NCBI GenBank assembly: GCA_964615975.1 | Contig: CAZTTH010000070.1 | Span: 1-14,651, forward strand | DNA: 14,651 nucleotides | From: CAZTTH01 sp964615975 | GTDB taxonomy: Bacteria > Verrucomicrobiota > Lentisphaeria > JABSQK01 > JAJFLO01 | Reading direction: 5' to 3' | Shown here: positions 1 through 7,253 of the stretch, one piece after another | Position numbering within the stretch: the first letter of the stretch is position 1 | Layout of the letters: every line of letters starts with the position of its first letter | Translations under genes and position numbers: made by a program | Notes under the pieces: model-generated | What the model was told of the DNA's origin: nothing | What the model saw: only the letters and a program-made list of their open reading frames with translations | The model's database searches: none

Positions 1-6
1 GGGAGA

Positions 7-993
7 TCAGACGTGATTGAGAAGCATCAATTCCTTGGGGTGGGGATTGAGATAAACCTGGTCGGCGATATACTCCTGGCCGGTGGTGCGCAAATGGTGG
101 CGAATCAGGGTAATAGGGACAATCAGTGGCAGTAATCCCAGGCGATAGTCTTCGATTGTATCATGTAATTCCTTTTTATCACCAGCAGTTATCTTCTTTT
201 TGAAAAATCCGGCGATATGCTGGAGCACATTGGTGTGTCGTTTGACTGTAGCTTCTTTCTTCATCCCGGCAAAGAATTGATTCTCGTAATTGGTGAGGAG
301 CGTTATCGCAGGTGTCGTTTGGGCATTGGCAATCAGTCTCCCCAGTGCCCGCGCGTCCTGCTCTGAATGTGCCATGAGGAGAAATTTGTGGCGGGTGTGA
401 AAGTCAATCAATTGGTTTAACTCAGTAAAGCCCTGCCGCATCAGGGTCCAGCGGAAATAGCAGAACACATTGACAATGAAATTCTCCCGCAGATGAGCGT
501 CATTAAGGCGTCCTTCTTCCTCAATCGGCAGGTTGGGCATGGCCGCAGTCAAGGCGCGGGCAAAAAGACCTTTATCGGGTGTTGATGATGAGCCTTCTTC
601 CGTGTAGACCTTGACCCGGTATAACCCACAACTGGGTGATTTGCTCTTGAGTATATAACCGTGCAGATTCATCTGCTTGAGCAACTCTGACTTCTGTCTG
701 GAGTACAGGTTCATCAACTCAGTCCAATCCCGCCCAGAGTTTACTCCCACCATGCGTGGATTTTCCGGAACTCCCTGAAGACGAACGGCCTCACGCGGGG
801 TTCCCATACCGATTTCGACTTCGGGACAGACCCGCACCCATTCAAAGTAATGAGACAATGAATCTTTGACGTTTAGATCTTGTTTATGACCACCATTATA
901 GCGGACTTTAGCCCCCATCAGACAGGAGCTGATGCCAACCCGGATAGGGTAATCATCCGCAGGGGGCTCACCAGAATGGTTATTCGTTTTCAT
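7..993 (-). CDS. DUF523 (TudS-like) + DUF1722 (YbgA-like) two-domain protein
   Basis: This 328-residue protein has two recognisable parts. Residues about 17-160 are a DUF523 domain: the motif ISSCLMG carries Cys24, RVCPE carries Cys56 and SPSCGLY carries Cys122. In the characterised DUF523 enzyme TudS, three cysteines hold a [4Fe-4S] cluster that removes sulfur from thiouracil, and the same three-cysteine pattern is visible here. Residues about 190-325 are a DUF1722 domain (as in E. coli YbgA), with FHTRHKFLLMAHS near 198-210, QHIAGFFKK near 258-266 and the terminal PHPKELML. The two-domain form is a known family architecture. Thiouracil or thiolated-nucleotide desulfidation is inferred from TudS; DUF1722 has no firm function. 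The ATG at 991-993 has no visible Shine-Dalgarno sequence. The upstream kinase gene on the same strand ends 218 bases away, so a separate promoter is likely. The stop lies 7 bases from the window edge, so the downstream neighbour is unseen. Confidence 0.9.
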   Translation of the reverse strand: MKTNNHSGEPPADDYPIRVGISSCLMGAKVRYNGGHKQDLNVKDSLSHYFEWVRVCPEVEIGMGTPREAVRLQGVPENPRMVGVNSGRDWTELMNLYSRQKSELLKQMNLHGYILKSKSPSCGLYRVKVYTEEGSSSTPDKGLFARALTAAMPNLPIEEEGRLNDAHLRENFIVNVFCYFRWTLMRQGFTELNQLIDFHTRHKFLLMAHSEQDARALGRLIANAQTTPAITLLTNYENQFFAGMKKEATVKRHTNVLQHIAGFFKKKITAGDKKELHDTIEDYRLGLLPLIVPITLIRHHLRTTGQEYIADQVYLNPHPKELMLLNHV

Positions 994-1106
994 GGTCGCA
1001 GGGATCGGGTTTCTCTATTGAGTTAGGGTTAAAAATATTGATCGCTCAGCTAGTTAGGTCTGCTTGGTCACGGGCTTTTGGGGCCAAAGATATCGATGTT
1101 ATCTAT

Positions 1107-1126
1107 CATCGGCATCCTCGCCGATG
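1107..1126. repeat. Perfect 7-bp inverted repeat with 6-base loop
   Basis: CATCGGC at 1107-1113 pairs perfectly with GCCGATG at 1120-1126 around the loop ATCCTC. It lies between the kinase stop and the DUF523/DUF1722 start, both on the minus strand. It could end kinase transcription, but neither side carries a T run, so it does not meet the usual picture of an intrinsic terminator. An operator or an RNA stabilising hairpin is equally possible. Confidence 0.4.
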
Positions 1127-1211
1127 GAATAATTCCCATATTATTATCTGTTGTAAATCGAAAACTACATAAATCACACACGATTTTATTGAACACCCCG
1201 GGGAATTCTTG

Positions 1212-3014
1212 TTAGCGGTGGAATTCCGCTTCATCAACGGCGCGGAGCATCGCGTCAATATCATGAGCGATGCGGCGGTTCTTCAGGTTTTGTGGAAAAG
1301 AAAGCCATAATTCCCGAGCTGAGATATAGTCTTTTTGGGTGAGCAAATCCACCATCTGACCTTTTCTTTTGATAAATTCATCCGTGGCATCGTGGTCCCA
1401 TTGCCCTTCGATCGCGGCTATTTTTGCCGTCCATTCATCATGATGAGTGGGACCAGCCTGGGATTGCAGGTAATGATAGAGCATGATAATTTCGCCATAA
1501 GAAGTTGGATTTTTATTTTCATAGTCTGTTACCAATTTGATCATCTCATCTCTGGAGCTGGCGGCCGCCAGCCGCGTTTGCATAAAATGCTCCACCCGGG
1601 GTGATGGTCGTGGCGGCCGGGAGTCTTGACGAGGCCTTTTGCCATTTCCTTTCGCAGCGGGACGAGGACCATCATGGGGACGTTGTCCTTCCCCTTCCAT
1701 TGGCGATAAGGATGGGGGTGGGAATTCACGCGGGAATGATGAGGAAATGTCAGGTTGTTCATCCAATATTGGCGCCGCATTGGTGCTGGTCGCATGATCG
1801 ATAGAGTGCGTAACCTGGGTATTTACTGGTGCTGATGGTGAGGCGGTTGTTGATCTCTGTCGTGGTTTGTGAAGGGATAAAAATGACAATGCGGCTCCCA
1901 CCGCAATCAAACCGATCGCCGCGAACATGGTTAGTGCCATTCGCTTCAGAGTGATGCCATGATTGCCAGCCTGATCCACTTCCATAACCTCGCTGAGTTC
2001 GTTGGACTGGTGAGCTGGCGAGGATGAAGAGGATGGATTAGCTGCCAGAGGGAGAGCAGCGGATTCAGCTTTATAGGCGGTTGCCGATGGTTTTGTGAAC
2101 TTTAATCCAGGACCACGGGTGGTTTGATTATCCGGGTTATCAGCCGAGGTAGAATCGATTTCCAATTCATTGACCGTGTTGAATGGATATGCTTGCAGCA
2201 AGAAATTCATGTACTCTAGGAGGCTGGCATAATCGGGAAAGCGATTTTCCGGCTGCTTGGCGGCAAGCCGTTGGATGAATGATTCGACATCTGCCGGCAA
2301 CGCGGTACCCAGCGCTGCGCCTGTGGGCAATGGTTTGGTCGCATGTTCGATGACTACATCGTAGGCGGATGAACCGGTAAAGGGATAACAACCGGTTAAA
2401 AGGTAAAGCAGCGTTACTCCCAATGAGTACATATCGGCGCGGTGATCGACCTCCTTGGCATTGCGGGCTTGTTCGGGCGCCATGAAATAGGGCGAACCAA
2501 TACCGATGCCGGTATCGGTCAGATTTATACTTTTCTCAAGATGTTTCGACAATCCCAGGTCCGCGAGTTTGACTTGTCCATTCATGGTGAGAATAAGATT
2601 ATCCGGTTTAATATCGCGATGAATGATTCCCTGTTGTTGAGCATAAGTAAGGGCATCAACCACCTGTTTGGCTATATGGAGGGTTGCCGGTATGGACAGT
2701 TTGCCAAGGTGCTTGAGGCGATCGCTGAGATTCATGCCATCGACCAATTCCATGGCGATAAAAAGATCACCGTCGATTTCCTCAATATCATAGATATGTA
2801 TGATGCGGGGATGATTCAACGCTGCCGCCGACCGGGCTTCGCGGCGAAATCGTGCAACATATATGGGGTTATCTGAAAGATTGCGATCGAGAACTTTTAT
2901 TGCCACCCGGCGATCGAGTTTTATCTGAACTGCTTCATAGATGCTGCCCATGCCGCCTTTGCCCAACAAACGGACAATGCGATATTCTCCCAGAATCTGA
3001 TCCTTAGTCAACAT
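1212..3014 (-). CDS. Transmembrane Hanks-type Ser/Thr protein kinase
   Basis: This 600-residue protein has an N-terminal cytoplasmic kinase domain (about 11-275) with every key motif: glycine loop GKGGMG 18-23, VAIK with Lys40, Glu59 in the C helix, HRDIKPDN 132-139 (catalytic Asp134, an RD kinase), DLG 152-154 in place of DFG, and APE 179-181. A low-complexity stretch rich in Ser, Ala and Pro follows, then one hydrophobic helix at about 358-381 that should span the inner membrane. Next is a very Pro/Arg-rich linker (about 425-473) and a final, probably helical, charged domain (475-600) that should lie outside the cytoplasm. No PASTA, WD40 or TPR signature is recognisable there, so the sensed signal is unknown. 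The ATG at 3012-3014 gives a domain start of the expected length; no Shine-Dalgarno sequence precedes it. The gene stands alone, with gaps of about 220 bases on each side. Kinase activity is near certain from the intact motifs; the substrate is unknown. Confidence 0.93.
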   Translation of the reverse strand: MLTKDQILGEYRIVRLLGKGGMGSIYEAVQIKLDRRVAIKVLDRNLSDNPIYVARFRREARSAAALNHPRIIHIYDIEEIDGDLFIAMELVDGMNLSDRLKHLGKLSIPATLHIAKQVVDALTYAQQQGIIHRDIKPDNLILTMNGQVKLADLGLSKHLEKSINLTDTGIGIGSPYFMAPEQARNAKEVDHRADMYSLGVTLLYLLTGCYPFTGSSAYDVVIEHATKPLPTGAALGTALPADVESFIQRLAAKQPENRFPDYASLLEYMNFLLQAYPFNTVNELEIDSTSADNPDNQTTRGPGLKFTKPSATAYKAESAALPLAANPSSSSSPAHQSNELSEVMEVDQAGNHGITLKRMALTMFAAIGLIAVGAALSFLSLHKPRQRSTTASPSAPVNTQVTHSIDHATSTNAAPILDEQPDISSSFPREFPPPSLSPMEGEGQRPHDGPRPAAKGNGKRPRQDSRPPRPSPRVEHFMQTRLAAASSRDEMIKLVTDYENKNPTSYGEIIMLYHYLQSQAGPTHHDEWTAKIAAIEGQWDHDATDEFIKRKGQMVDLLTQKDYISARELWLSFPQNLKNRRIAHDIDAMLRAVDEAEFHR

Positions 3015-3125
3015 GGTGAGTATGAGGCATTAACGATTTTTCATAATCTTACAATCGGAAATAAGACGCATGGCATTGAGTACTATATTGCATCAAGATG
3101 ATTCCGACTTGGCAATTTAAGTGGA

Positions 3126-3147
3126 CACTGGTGACTGGTCAGCAGTG
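3126..3147. repeat. 22-bp imperfect palindrome between citrate synthase and kinase
   Basis: CACTG-g-TGAC and GTCA-g-CAGTG face each other across a TG centre, leaving one G/G mismatch per arm pair. The element sits about 87 bases after the citrate synthase stop and about 112 bases before the kinase start on the minus strand. It may be a regulator site for the kinase gene or a processed 3' end for citrate synthase mRNA. No T run follows, so an intrinsic terminator is not supported. Confidence 0.35.
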
Positions 3148-3233
3148 AGTGCCATAAATGATAAATCAAACCCCAGCGCGTATCCCGTGGCTTGCATGCC
3201 ATTGACAGCGGTTGCGATGCGGTGTACCGGGCA

Positions 3234-4520
3234 TTAACGAGCTGACATCGGAGTGTATTTGGTCATGGTGTTGCCGGTATAGATCTGGCGCGGCCTGCCG
3301 ATTTTTGTAGCTGGATTGGCAACCATTTCCTGCCATTGAGCAATCCATCCCGGCATCCGGCCAATCGCAAACATCACGGTAAACATATCTACCGGAATTC
3401 CCATTGCCTTGTAGAGCAAACCGCTATAAAAATCGACATTCGGATAAAGCTTTCGTTTAATGAAATAATCGTCTTTGAGAACCCGTTCCTCGAGCTTGAC
3501 GGCAATCTCCAATAATGGATCTTTGGTGGTCTGTTTTTGCAATACTTTCATGCACAGTTTCTTGATGATTTTAGCGCGGGGATCATAGTTTTTATACACC
3601 CGGTGGCCGAACCCGGACAAGCGGAAGTTATCCGCTTTGTTCTTGGCCCGATCGATAAACTGATCAATGTTTTCACCGCTGTTCTGAATCATCGTCAACA
3701 TCTCGATGACCGCCTGATTGGCGCCGCCATGAAGCGGTCCCCACAAGGCAGCGACGCCCGCGGCAATCGCGGCGTAAAGATTGGCGTGTGAACTGCCCAC
3801 CAGTCGCACGCTGGAAGTGGAGCAGTTTTGTTCATGATCGGCATGAAGGATGAACAAGACTTCGAGTGCACGGACAATATCCGCGTCGAGGTCATGTGAT
3901 TTATCTTTTGCGCCGAACATGAGATGGAGAAAATTCTCGCAATACCCTGATTTTTTCTGGGGGGGAACTGGTTTATCACCACTTGATTTTCGATAAATTG
4001 AACCTGAAATGGCAATGATCCGGCCGATGAGATTGGCGGCAGCTTCCTTGATCTGATCCGGGCTTGAGGTCGCGTCGACATGGGGATGAAAACTGGCCAT
4101 GGCATTGATCATACATCCCAGCATGCACATGGGATGGGCGCCGGCGGGAAAGCAATTGATCATTTTCTGGTGATGGCGATGTAGAGGAATACTGGCGATG
4201 ATTTTTTTGGAGAATGAAGTCAACTCTTTCTGCCGTGGCAGGTTGCCATGAAGCAGGAGATAAGCCGTCTCGATAAAGGTCGATTTCTCCGCCAATTGTT
4301 CAATCGGAATGCCATAGTAGCGCAGGATACCATTGTCACCATCAATATAGGTGATTTTGCTTTCGCAAGCACCGGTATTCATGAATCCGTTGTCAAGGGT
4401 GATATATTTAGTTTTTCCTCTTAAGGTCGAGATCTCAATACCTTTTTCACCTTCACTGCCCGTGAGGGTGGGGAATTCATACGTTTGTTCATTGAGAATT
4501 AATTTCGCTTGGTCGGACAT
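3234..4520 (-). CDS. gltA: Citrate synthase
   Basis: Citrate synthase condenses acetyl-CoA and oxaloacetate to citrate, the entry step of the TCA cycle, in the cytoplasm. Counting from the start chosen here the protein has 428 residues, almost the length of E. coli GltA. The catalytic triad falls where expected: His264 in WGPLHGGAN, His306 in GFGHRVYKNYDPR and Asp363 in NVDFYSG. The N-terminal beta-rich region and the NCSTSSVRL motif place it with the large, hexameric, Gram-negative-type enzymes, many of which are inhibited by NADH; that regulation is inferred here. The frame is open 29 codons further upstream (to 4607). The ATG at 4518-4520 is chosen because AGGAG (4529-4533) sits 8 bases before it, because the protein then begins MSDQAKL like its relatives, and because a consensus -10 box lies just upstream. 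It is the only gene in the window with a clear Shine-Dalgarno sequence. Confidence 0.96.
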   Translation of the reverse strand: MSDQAKLILNEQTYEFPTLTGSEGEKGIEISTLRGKTKYITLDNGFMNTGACESKITYIDGDNGILRYYGIPIEQLAEKSTFIETAYLLLHGNLPRQKELTSFSKKIIASIPLHRHHQKMINCFPAGAHPMCMLGCMINAMASFHPHVDATSSPDQIKEAAANLIGRIIAISGSIYRKSSGDKPVPPQKKSGYCENFLHLMFGAKDKSHDLDADIVRALEVLFILHADHEQNCSTSSVRLVGSSHANLYAAIAAGVAALWGPLHGGANQAVIEMLTMIQNSGENIDQFIDRAKNKADNFRLSGFGHRVYKNYDPRAKIIKKLCMKVLQKQTTKDPLLEIAVKLEERVLKDDYFIKRKLYPNVDFYSGLLYKAMGIPVDMFTVMFAIGRMPGWIAQWQEMVANPATKIGRPRQIYTGNTMTKYTPMSAR

Positions 4521-4548
4521 GCTGACTTCTCCTCTCTCTTCATTGCAA

Positions 4549-4560
4549 GAATTATAATTC
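4549..4560 (-). promoter_or_regulatory. Probable citrate synthase promoter (-10 TATAAT in a 12-bp palindrome)
   Basis: Read on the minus strand, TATAAT (4551-4556) matches the sigma-70 -10 consensus exactly. Transcription would begin near 4544 and leave a 5' leader of about 24 bases carrying the ribosome binding site, a coherent layout. The hexamer sits inside the perfect palindrome GAATTATAATTC. The -35 position (CTGTGG at 17-base spacing) is a poor match, which would suit a promoter needing an activator. Confidence 0.5.
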
Positions 4561-4576
4561 ATATTCGGCCAGACCA

Positions 4577-4609
4577 CAGTGATCGAAATTCGAACCCCGT
4601 GAGTCACTG
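4577..4609. promoter_or_regulatory. Nested inverted repeats upstream of gltA promoter
   Basis: CAGTGA (4577-4582) and TCACTG (4604-4609) form an outer inverted repeat. Immediately inside its first arm is the short palindrome TCGAAATTCGA (4583-4593). The element lies about 20-50 bases upstream of the proposed -10 box, overlapping and preceding its weak -35 side, where an activator would bind. It also lies downstream of the phosphopantetheinyl transferase stop at 4672. Function is inferred only from position and symmetry. Confidence 0.3.
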
Positions 4610-4671
4610 GTATATCGGATAATTTCTCGTGATAGTTTAGCGCTTCTAATCAGAGCTTGCCATAAAATTTC

Positions 4672-5424
4672 TTAATTTAATTGGGCAAGGTATTGGTGTA
4701 TAATTTCAGGATGATTCAAGACCGTTTTTTTGGGGAGTGTAATGGCCAGGGTATGGCGTGGAAATTGCCACATCAGGCTTTGATATTGGCCGAAATGCTG
4801 GAAATGGCAATGATGGCATCCCAAGTCTTGCGACCAATTGAGATGGTGGGTTTCCAAGATGCTAAAAGCCGTGGTCAATCCGCATTTTAACGTCTTGGAT
4901 AATGCTTCCTTGGCCGTCCAAGCCAGATAATAACCCAATGGTGGTGACGCGAAGTGACTGTCGATGTGCGCGATTTCGACAGCCGTTAATTGACTCTTGA
5001 CGACTTGAGCACGGTCAAGATCGTGATCCTCAATATCCACTCCCATGATATGGCCGGGGAAATAGGCGATGGCGACCGCCCAGGTATCGGAATGACTGAT
5101 GGTGACTTCTGGTGTTTCTCGGGCCGGAAAAAAAACCAAGGGTTGATCGAAGATTCCGGCGATAATTTCCAATCGCGATAAATCAGGTTCAGATAAATAG
5201 GATGAAAGCGCGAGTTTGGCTGCCATGCGACCACTGAAATAGGATCGTTTGCGCCTGTCTGCCCTGATTTTGCTCAGGTATTCAGCTTCCCGGGGGGAGA
5301 GGATTTCAGTCTGTCCGGATTCCCAAGTGGTATAACCGGAACATGGAGCCAAAGCCAGGCAAGCTTTGATCGGGGCGCCATCGCGGCTCAGTTGCAGATT
5401 TATGACTGGAATTGAGGGGATCAA
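4672..5424 (-). CDS. Sfp/EntD-type 4'-phosphopantetheinyl transferase
   Basis: The enzyme moves the 4'-phosphopantetheine arm of CoA onto a serine of acyl or peptidyl carrier proteins. The 250 residues show the two family signatures: GVDIED at 128-133 (magnesium-binding Asp130 and Glu132) and WTAKEALSK at 169-177 (Lys172, Glu173, Lys177), about 40 residues apart as usual. ISHSD at 109-113 is the CoA-contact region, and RRKRSYFSGRMAAK at 57-70 is the typical N-terminal lobe motif. The two-lobe length marks it as Sfp type, which mostly serves secondary metabolism, rather than AcpS (about 120 residues). The start is TTG at 5422-5424, one base after the transacylase stop, with no ribosome binding site; translation is probably coupled. 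No earlier ATG exists in frame, and the next internal Met (67) would delete the first lobe. It is the last gene of the unit with the transacylase and response regulator. Confidence 0.87.
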   Translation of the reverse strand: MIPSIPVINLQLSRDGAPIKACLALAPCSGYTTWESGQTEILSPREAEYLSKIRADRRKRSYFSGRMAAKLALSSYLSEPDLSRLEIIAGIFDQPLVFFPARETPEVTISHSDTWAVAIAYFPGHIMGVDIEDHDLDRAQVVKSQLTAVEIAHIDSHFASPPLGYYLAWTAKEALSKTLKCGLTTAFSILETHHLNWSQDLGCHHCHFQHFGQYQSLMWQFPRHTLAITLPKKTVLNHPEIIHQYLAQLN

Positions 5425-5425
5425 T

Positions 5426-6277
5426 TTAGCAAGCGGATTTTATTTGTCGAAGTAAACCAGTGAGGATATTGCCGGGGCCGACTTCAATAATATCTTCCAC
5501 TCCGGAGTTCATCATATAGCGCATACTGTCAGTCCAGAGTACTGGATGACAGATCTGGCGGGCCAGTACCTCCTTGATCTCAGCATCGGGATAGGGGAGG
5601 GCGGTAGAATTGGCGATCACGGGAATCTGGGGGGGGTGAAAGGTGAACGAACTCAAAAAAGCATTGAATTTATGGCTGACATCTGCCATATAACGTGAAT
5701 GGAAAGCGCCGCTGACCTTCAAAGGCATGACCATGCGCGCTCCCGCCTCGGTCAAAATGGGAATAATGGCTTCGATGTCCGCTTGCATTCCCGAAACCAC
5801 AATCTGGTTCGGCGAATTATAATTGGCGAGGTCAATCGTGGTCATGCCGGCGGATTTAATCGCCGCGATAATTTTTTCCTCGTTGAGGCCGATCACAGCC
5901 GCCATCGCGCCACCGGTGATTTTACTCATCATGGCGCCGCGCTCGATGACGATTTTTAATCCGGTTTGAAAGTCGAAGCATTGGGCGGCCAACAGAGCAT
6001 TGTATTCTCCCAGAGAGTGTCCCGCAAGATAGGCTGGTGGCGGAGCACCTGAAAGTTGACGTTCGCGGTAATGAAGCGCGTTGACGATGTAGAGCGCCGG
6101 CTGAGTATAGGCAGTTTGATTCAACTGGTTATTGGGATCCTCCAGGCAGAGATTTTCAATGGAATAACCAAGAATTTCATTGGCGGTGGCGACTTGTTCC
6201 TTGAATCGTTCAAACAGGCCCAAGCCCATGCCTTTGCGTTGCGAACCTTGTCCCGGAAATATGCAGGCGGTGATCAT
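5426..6277 (-). CDS. Malonyl-CoA:ACP transacylase, trans-AT polyketide type
   Basis: This 283-residue enzyme loads malonyl groups from CoA onto acyl carrier protein. Visible motifs are FPGQGSQRKGMG (7-18, oxyanion-loop Gln10), GHSLGE (86-91, nucleophile Ser88), Arg113 in IERGAMMS (malonate carboxylate binding), GAFHS (190-194, catalytic His193) and VGPGN (266-270). Several stretches (LGYSIENLCL, QLNQTAYTQPALYIVNAL, GHSLGEYNALLAA, CFDFQTGL) are closer to the free-standing acyltransferases of trans-AT polyketide synthases (PksC/BaeC-like) than to the housekeeping FabD I know. That is judged by eye, and a divergent FabD remains possible. The ATG overlaps the response regulator stop as ATGA, and the stop is followed after one base by the phosphopantetheinyl transferase. 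No ketosynthase, ACP or reductase gene of a fab cluster lies beside it, which argues against a simple housekeeping role. Confidence 0.9.
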   Translation of the reverse strand: MITACIFPGQGSQRKGMGLGLFERFKEQVATANEILGYSIENLCLEDPNNQLNQTAYTQPALYIVNALHYRERQLSGAPPPAYLAGHSLGEYNALLAAQCFDFQTGLKIVIERGAMMSKITGGAMAAVIGLNEEKIIAAIKSAGMTTIDLANYNSPNQIVVSGMQADIEAIIPILTEAGARMVMPLKVSGAFHSRYMADVSHKFNAFLSSFTFHPPQIPVIANSTALPYPDAEIKEVLARQICHPVLWTDSMRYMMNSGVEDIIEVGPGNILTGLLRQIKSAC

Positions 6278-6909
6278 GATTTGTTTGACTGGCTGGCTTT
6301 TTCCTGTTTTAATTTTTCCAATTGCGGTTCCAGGTGCTTATGGTAGCAATCATTGCATACCCCATGGCTGAAGCGGATATCAAGATGTTGTGAAATATAC
6401 CCATCAACCTCCTGCCAGTAATTTTTATCATCACGAATTTTCTTGCAGTACGAACAGATGGGCAACAACCCTTGCAACAGTTTCACCTTGGAAAGAGCAA
6501 CCTCAAGCTGCGCCACCCGTTGCGCCAGCGCTTCACGCGCTTCGACCAGACGGGCAACCACGCGAATTTTTGCCCCCAGGATTTCGCGATGAAAGGGTTT
6601 GACGATGTAATCGTCCGCGCCTGCTCGCAGTCCGGTGATGATATCCTCTTTCGCGTTTTTCGCGGTCAACAGGATGATATAAAGATTTTTCAGCTTGTCA
6701 TTACCGCGAATATATCGGCAGATTTCCAATCCATCCACCTCGGCCATTAACCAATCGATAATAATCAGGTCAGGATTCAGATCCTGATTAAGCAATTCCA
6801 ACACTTCCTCGCCGGAAGTGGTTGAGAACACCTCGTATTTCCAGTTCTTCAGAGTGGTTTGCAGTAATAAGTTTGAGCTGGGATCGTCTTCTGAAATCAG
6901 TATTTTCAC
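6274..6909 (-). CDS. Response regulator: receiver, coiled coil, Cys4 module
   Basis: The 211 residues hold a complete receiver domain (1-118) with acidic pocket Asp8/Asp9, phosphoacceptor Asp52 (IIIDW), Thr82 and Lys104 (VKPF). A probable coiled coil follows (about 119-147, rich in Glu, Ala, Arg and Leu). The C-terminal module (148-195) reads LLPICSYCKKIRDD, then NYWQEVDGYI, then SHGVCNDCY. Cys152/155 and Cys185/188 form two CxxC pairs that could bind zinc. This ending is known from response regulators and PAS or GAF signalling proteins, where it replaces a DNA-binding or enzymatic output; its role is not established. No helix-turn-helix is visible, so action through a protein partner is likelier than direct transcription control. 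The start is GTG at 6907-6909 with only a weak AAGG about 12 bases upstream; an earlier start is not apparent. It is first in the unit with the transacylase (4-base overlap). No partner histidine kinase is in the window. Confidence 0.9.
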   Translation of the reverse strand: MKILISEDDPSSNLLLQTTLKNWKYEVFSTTSGEEVLELLNQDLNPDLIIIDWLMAEVDGLEICRYIRGNDKLKNLYIILLTAKNAKEDIITGLRAGADDYIVKPFHREILGAKIRVVARLVEAREALAQRVAQLEVALSKVKLLQGLLPICSYCKKIRDDKNYWQEVDGYISQHLDIRFSHGVCNDCYHKHLEPQLEKLKQEKASQSNKS

Positions 6910-7253
6910 GATGTGGGCAGCCTTGTTATAAAGAGGTTAGCCGCTGATAAATATGGGGGTTCGACTGCAAGCAGTCGAATTATCGAATATTGCCGTTTCA
7001 TTCAGGCGGTTAATCATGCAAACTTTTTCTACCACCTGAATGGGTTCAGCATGCATTTATTGTCTCAATATGAGTTTTTTAAGCGTTTACGCGAATTAAT
7101 CGATTAAAATTTATTTTCCTGGCGCGAAAAATTTGATATGGCTACGGCATTGCTGGGTCGTGAACAAACCAATGTGACATGCAACGATATCGCGATACCA
7201 GTACCCTGTGCGAAAAAAATAAGTTAGAAATCTATAAGTTAAATTGTAAAATG
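6910..7253. other. 344-base intergenic region, palindrome-rich, no credible gene
   Basis: This region separates the response regulator start from the TIGR04282 stop and is AT-rich. It holds the hairpin at 6960-6979, two perfect palindromes, TTAATCGATTAA (7096-7107) and TATCGCGATA (7188-7197), and a direct repeat of ATAAGTTA (7219-7226 and 7234-7241, period 15). The minus-strand TATAAC about 20 bases before the response regulator GTG may be its -10 box, but no good -35 pairs with it. A 64-codon plus-strand frame (6913-7107) has no ribosome binding site or recognisable sequence. No tRNA fold was seen. Confidence 0.5.
6960..6979. promoter_or_regulatory. Perfect 8-bp stem, 4-base loop hairpin upstream of response regulator
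   Basis: TTCGACTG and CAGTCGAA enclose the loop CAAG. The element sits 51-70 bases upstream of the response regulator GTG, next to a GGGGG run. At that distance it could be an operator in the promoter of the regulator-transacylase-phosphopantetheinyl transferase unit, or a leader hairpin. There is no T run for an intrinsic terminator on either strand. Confidence 0.4.

Noticed and set aside
1107..1126. Intrinsic terminator for the kinase gene
   Set aside because: The stem is perfect but no T run follows on either strand; kept only as an inverted repeat.
1674..1740. Intergenic-type repetitive element inserted in the kinase linker
   Set aside because: The encoded SLSPMEGEG stretch recalls translated intergenic repeats, but there is no inverted or direct repeat in the DNA; simple low complexity explains it.
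2442..2876. 144-codon open frame antisense to the kinase domain
   Set aside because: It lies wholly inside the intact, motif-confirmed kinase gene on the other strand and its translation has no recognisable motif.
4521..4607. N-terminal extension of citrate synthase by 29 codons
   Set aside because: The extra residues contain the promoter and ribosome binding site and are unlike any citrate synthase N-terminus; the start at 4520 has ideal AGGAG spacing.
7090..7103. 13-base match CGCGAATTAATCG shared with the 3' end of trpD (about 10682)
   Set aside because: A single match of this length is expected by chance in a window of this size, and the flanks do not align.
6913..7107. 64-codon plus-strand frame in the large intergenic gap
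   Set aside because: No ribosome binding site, no known motif, and it overlaps the probable leader and hairpin of the response regulator.
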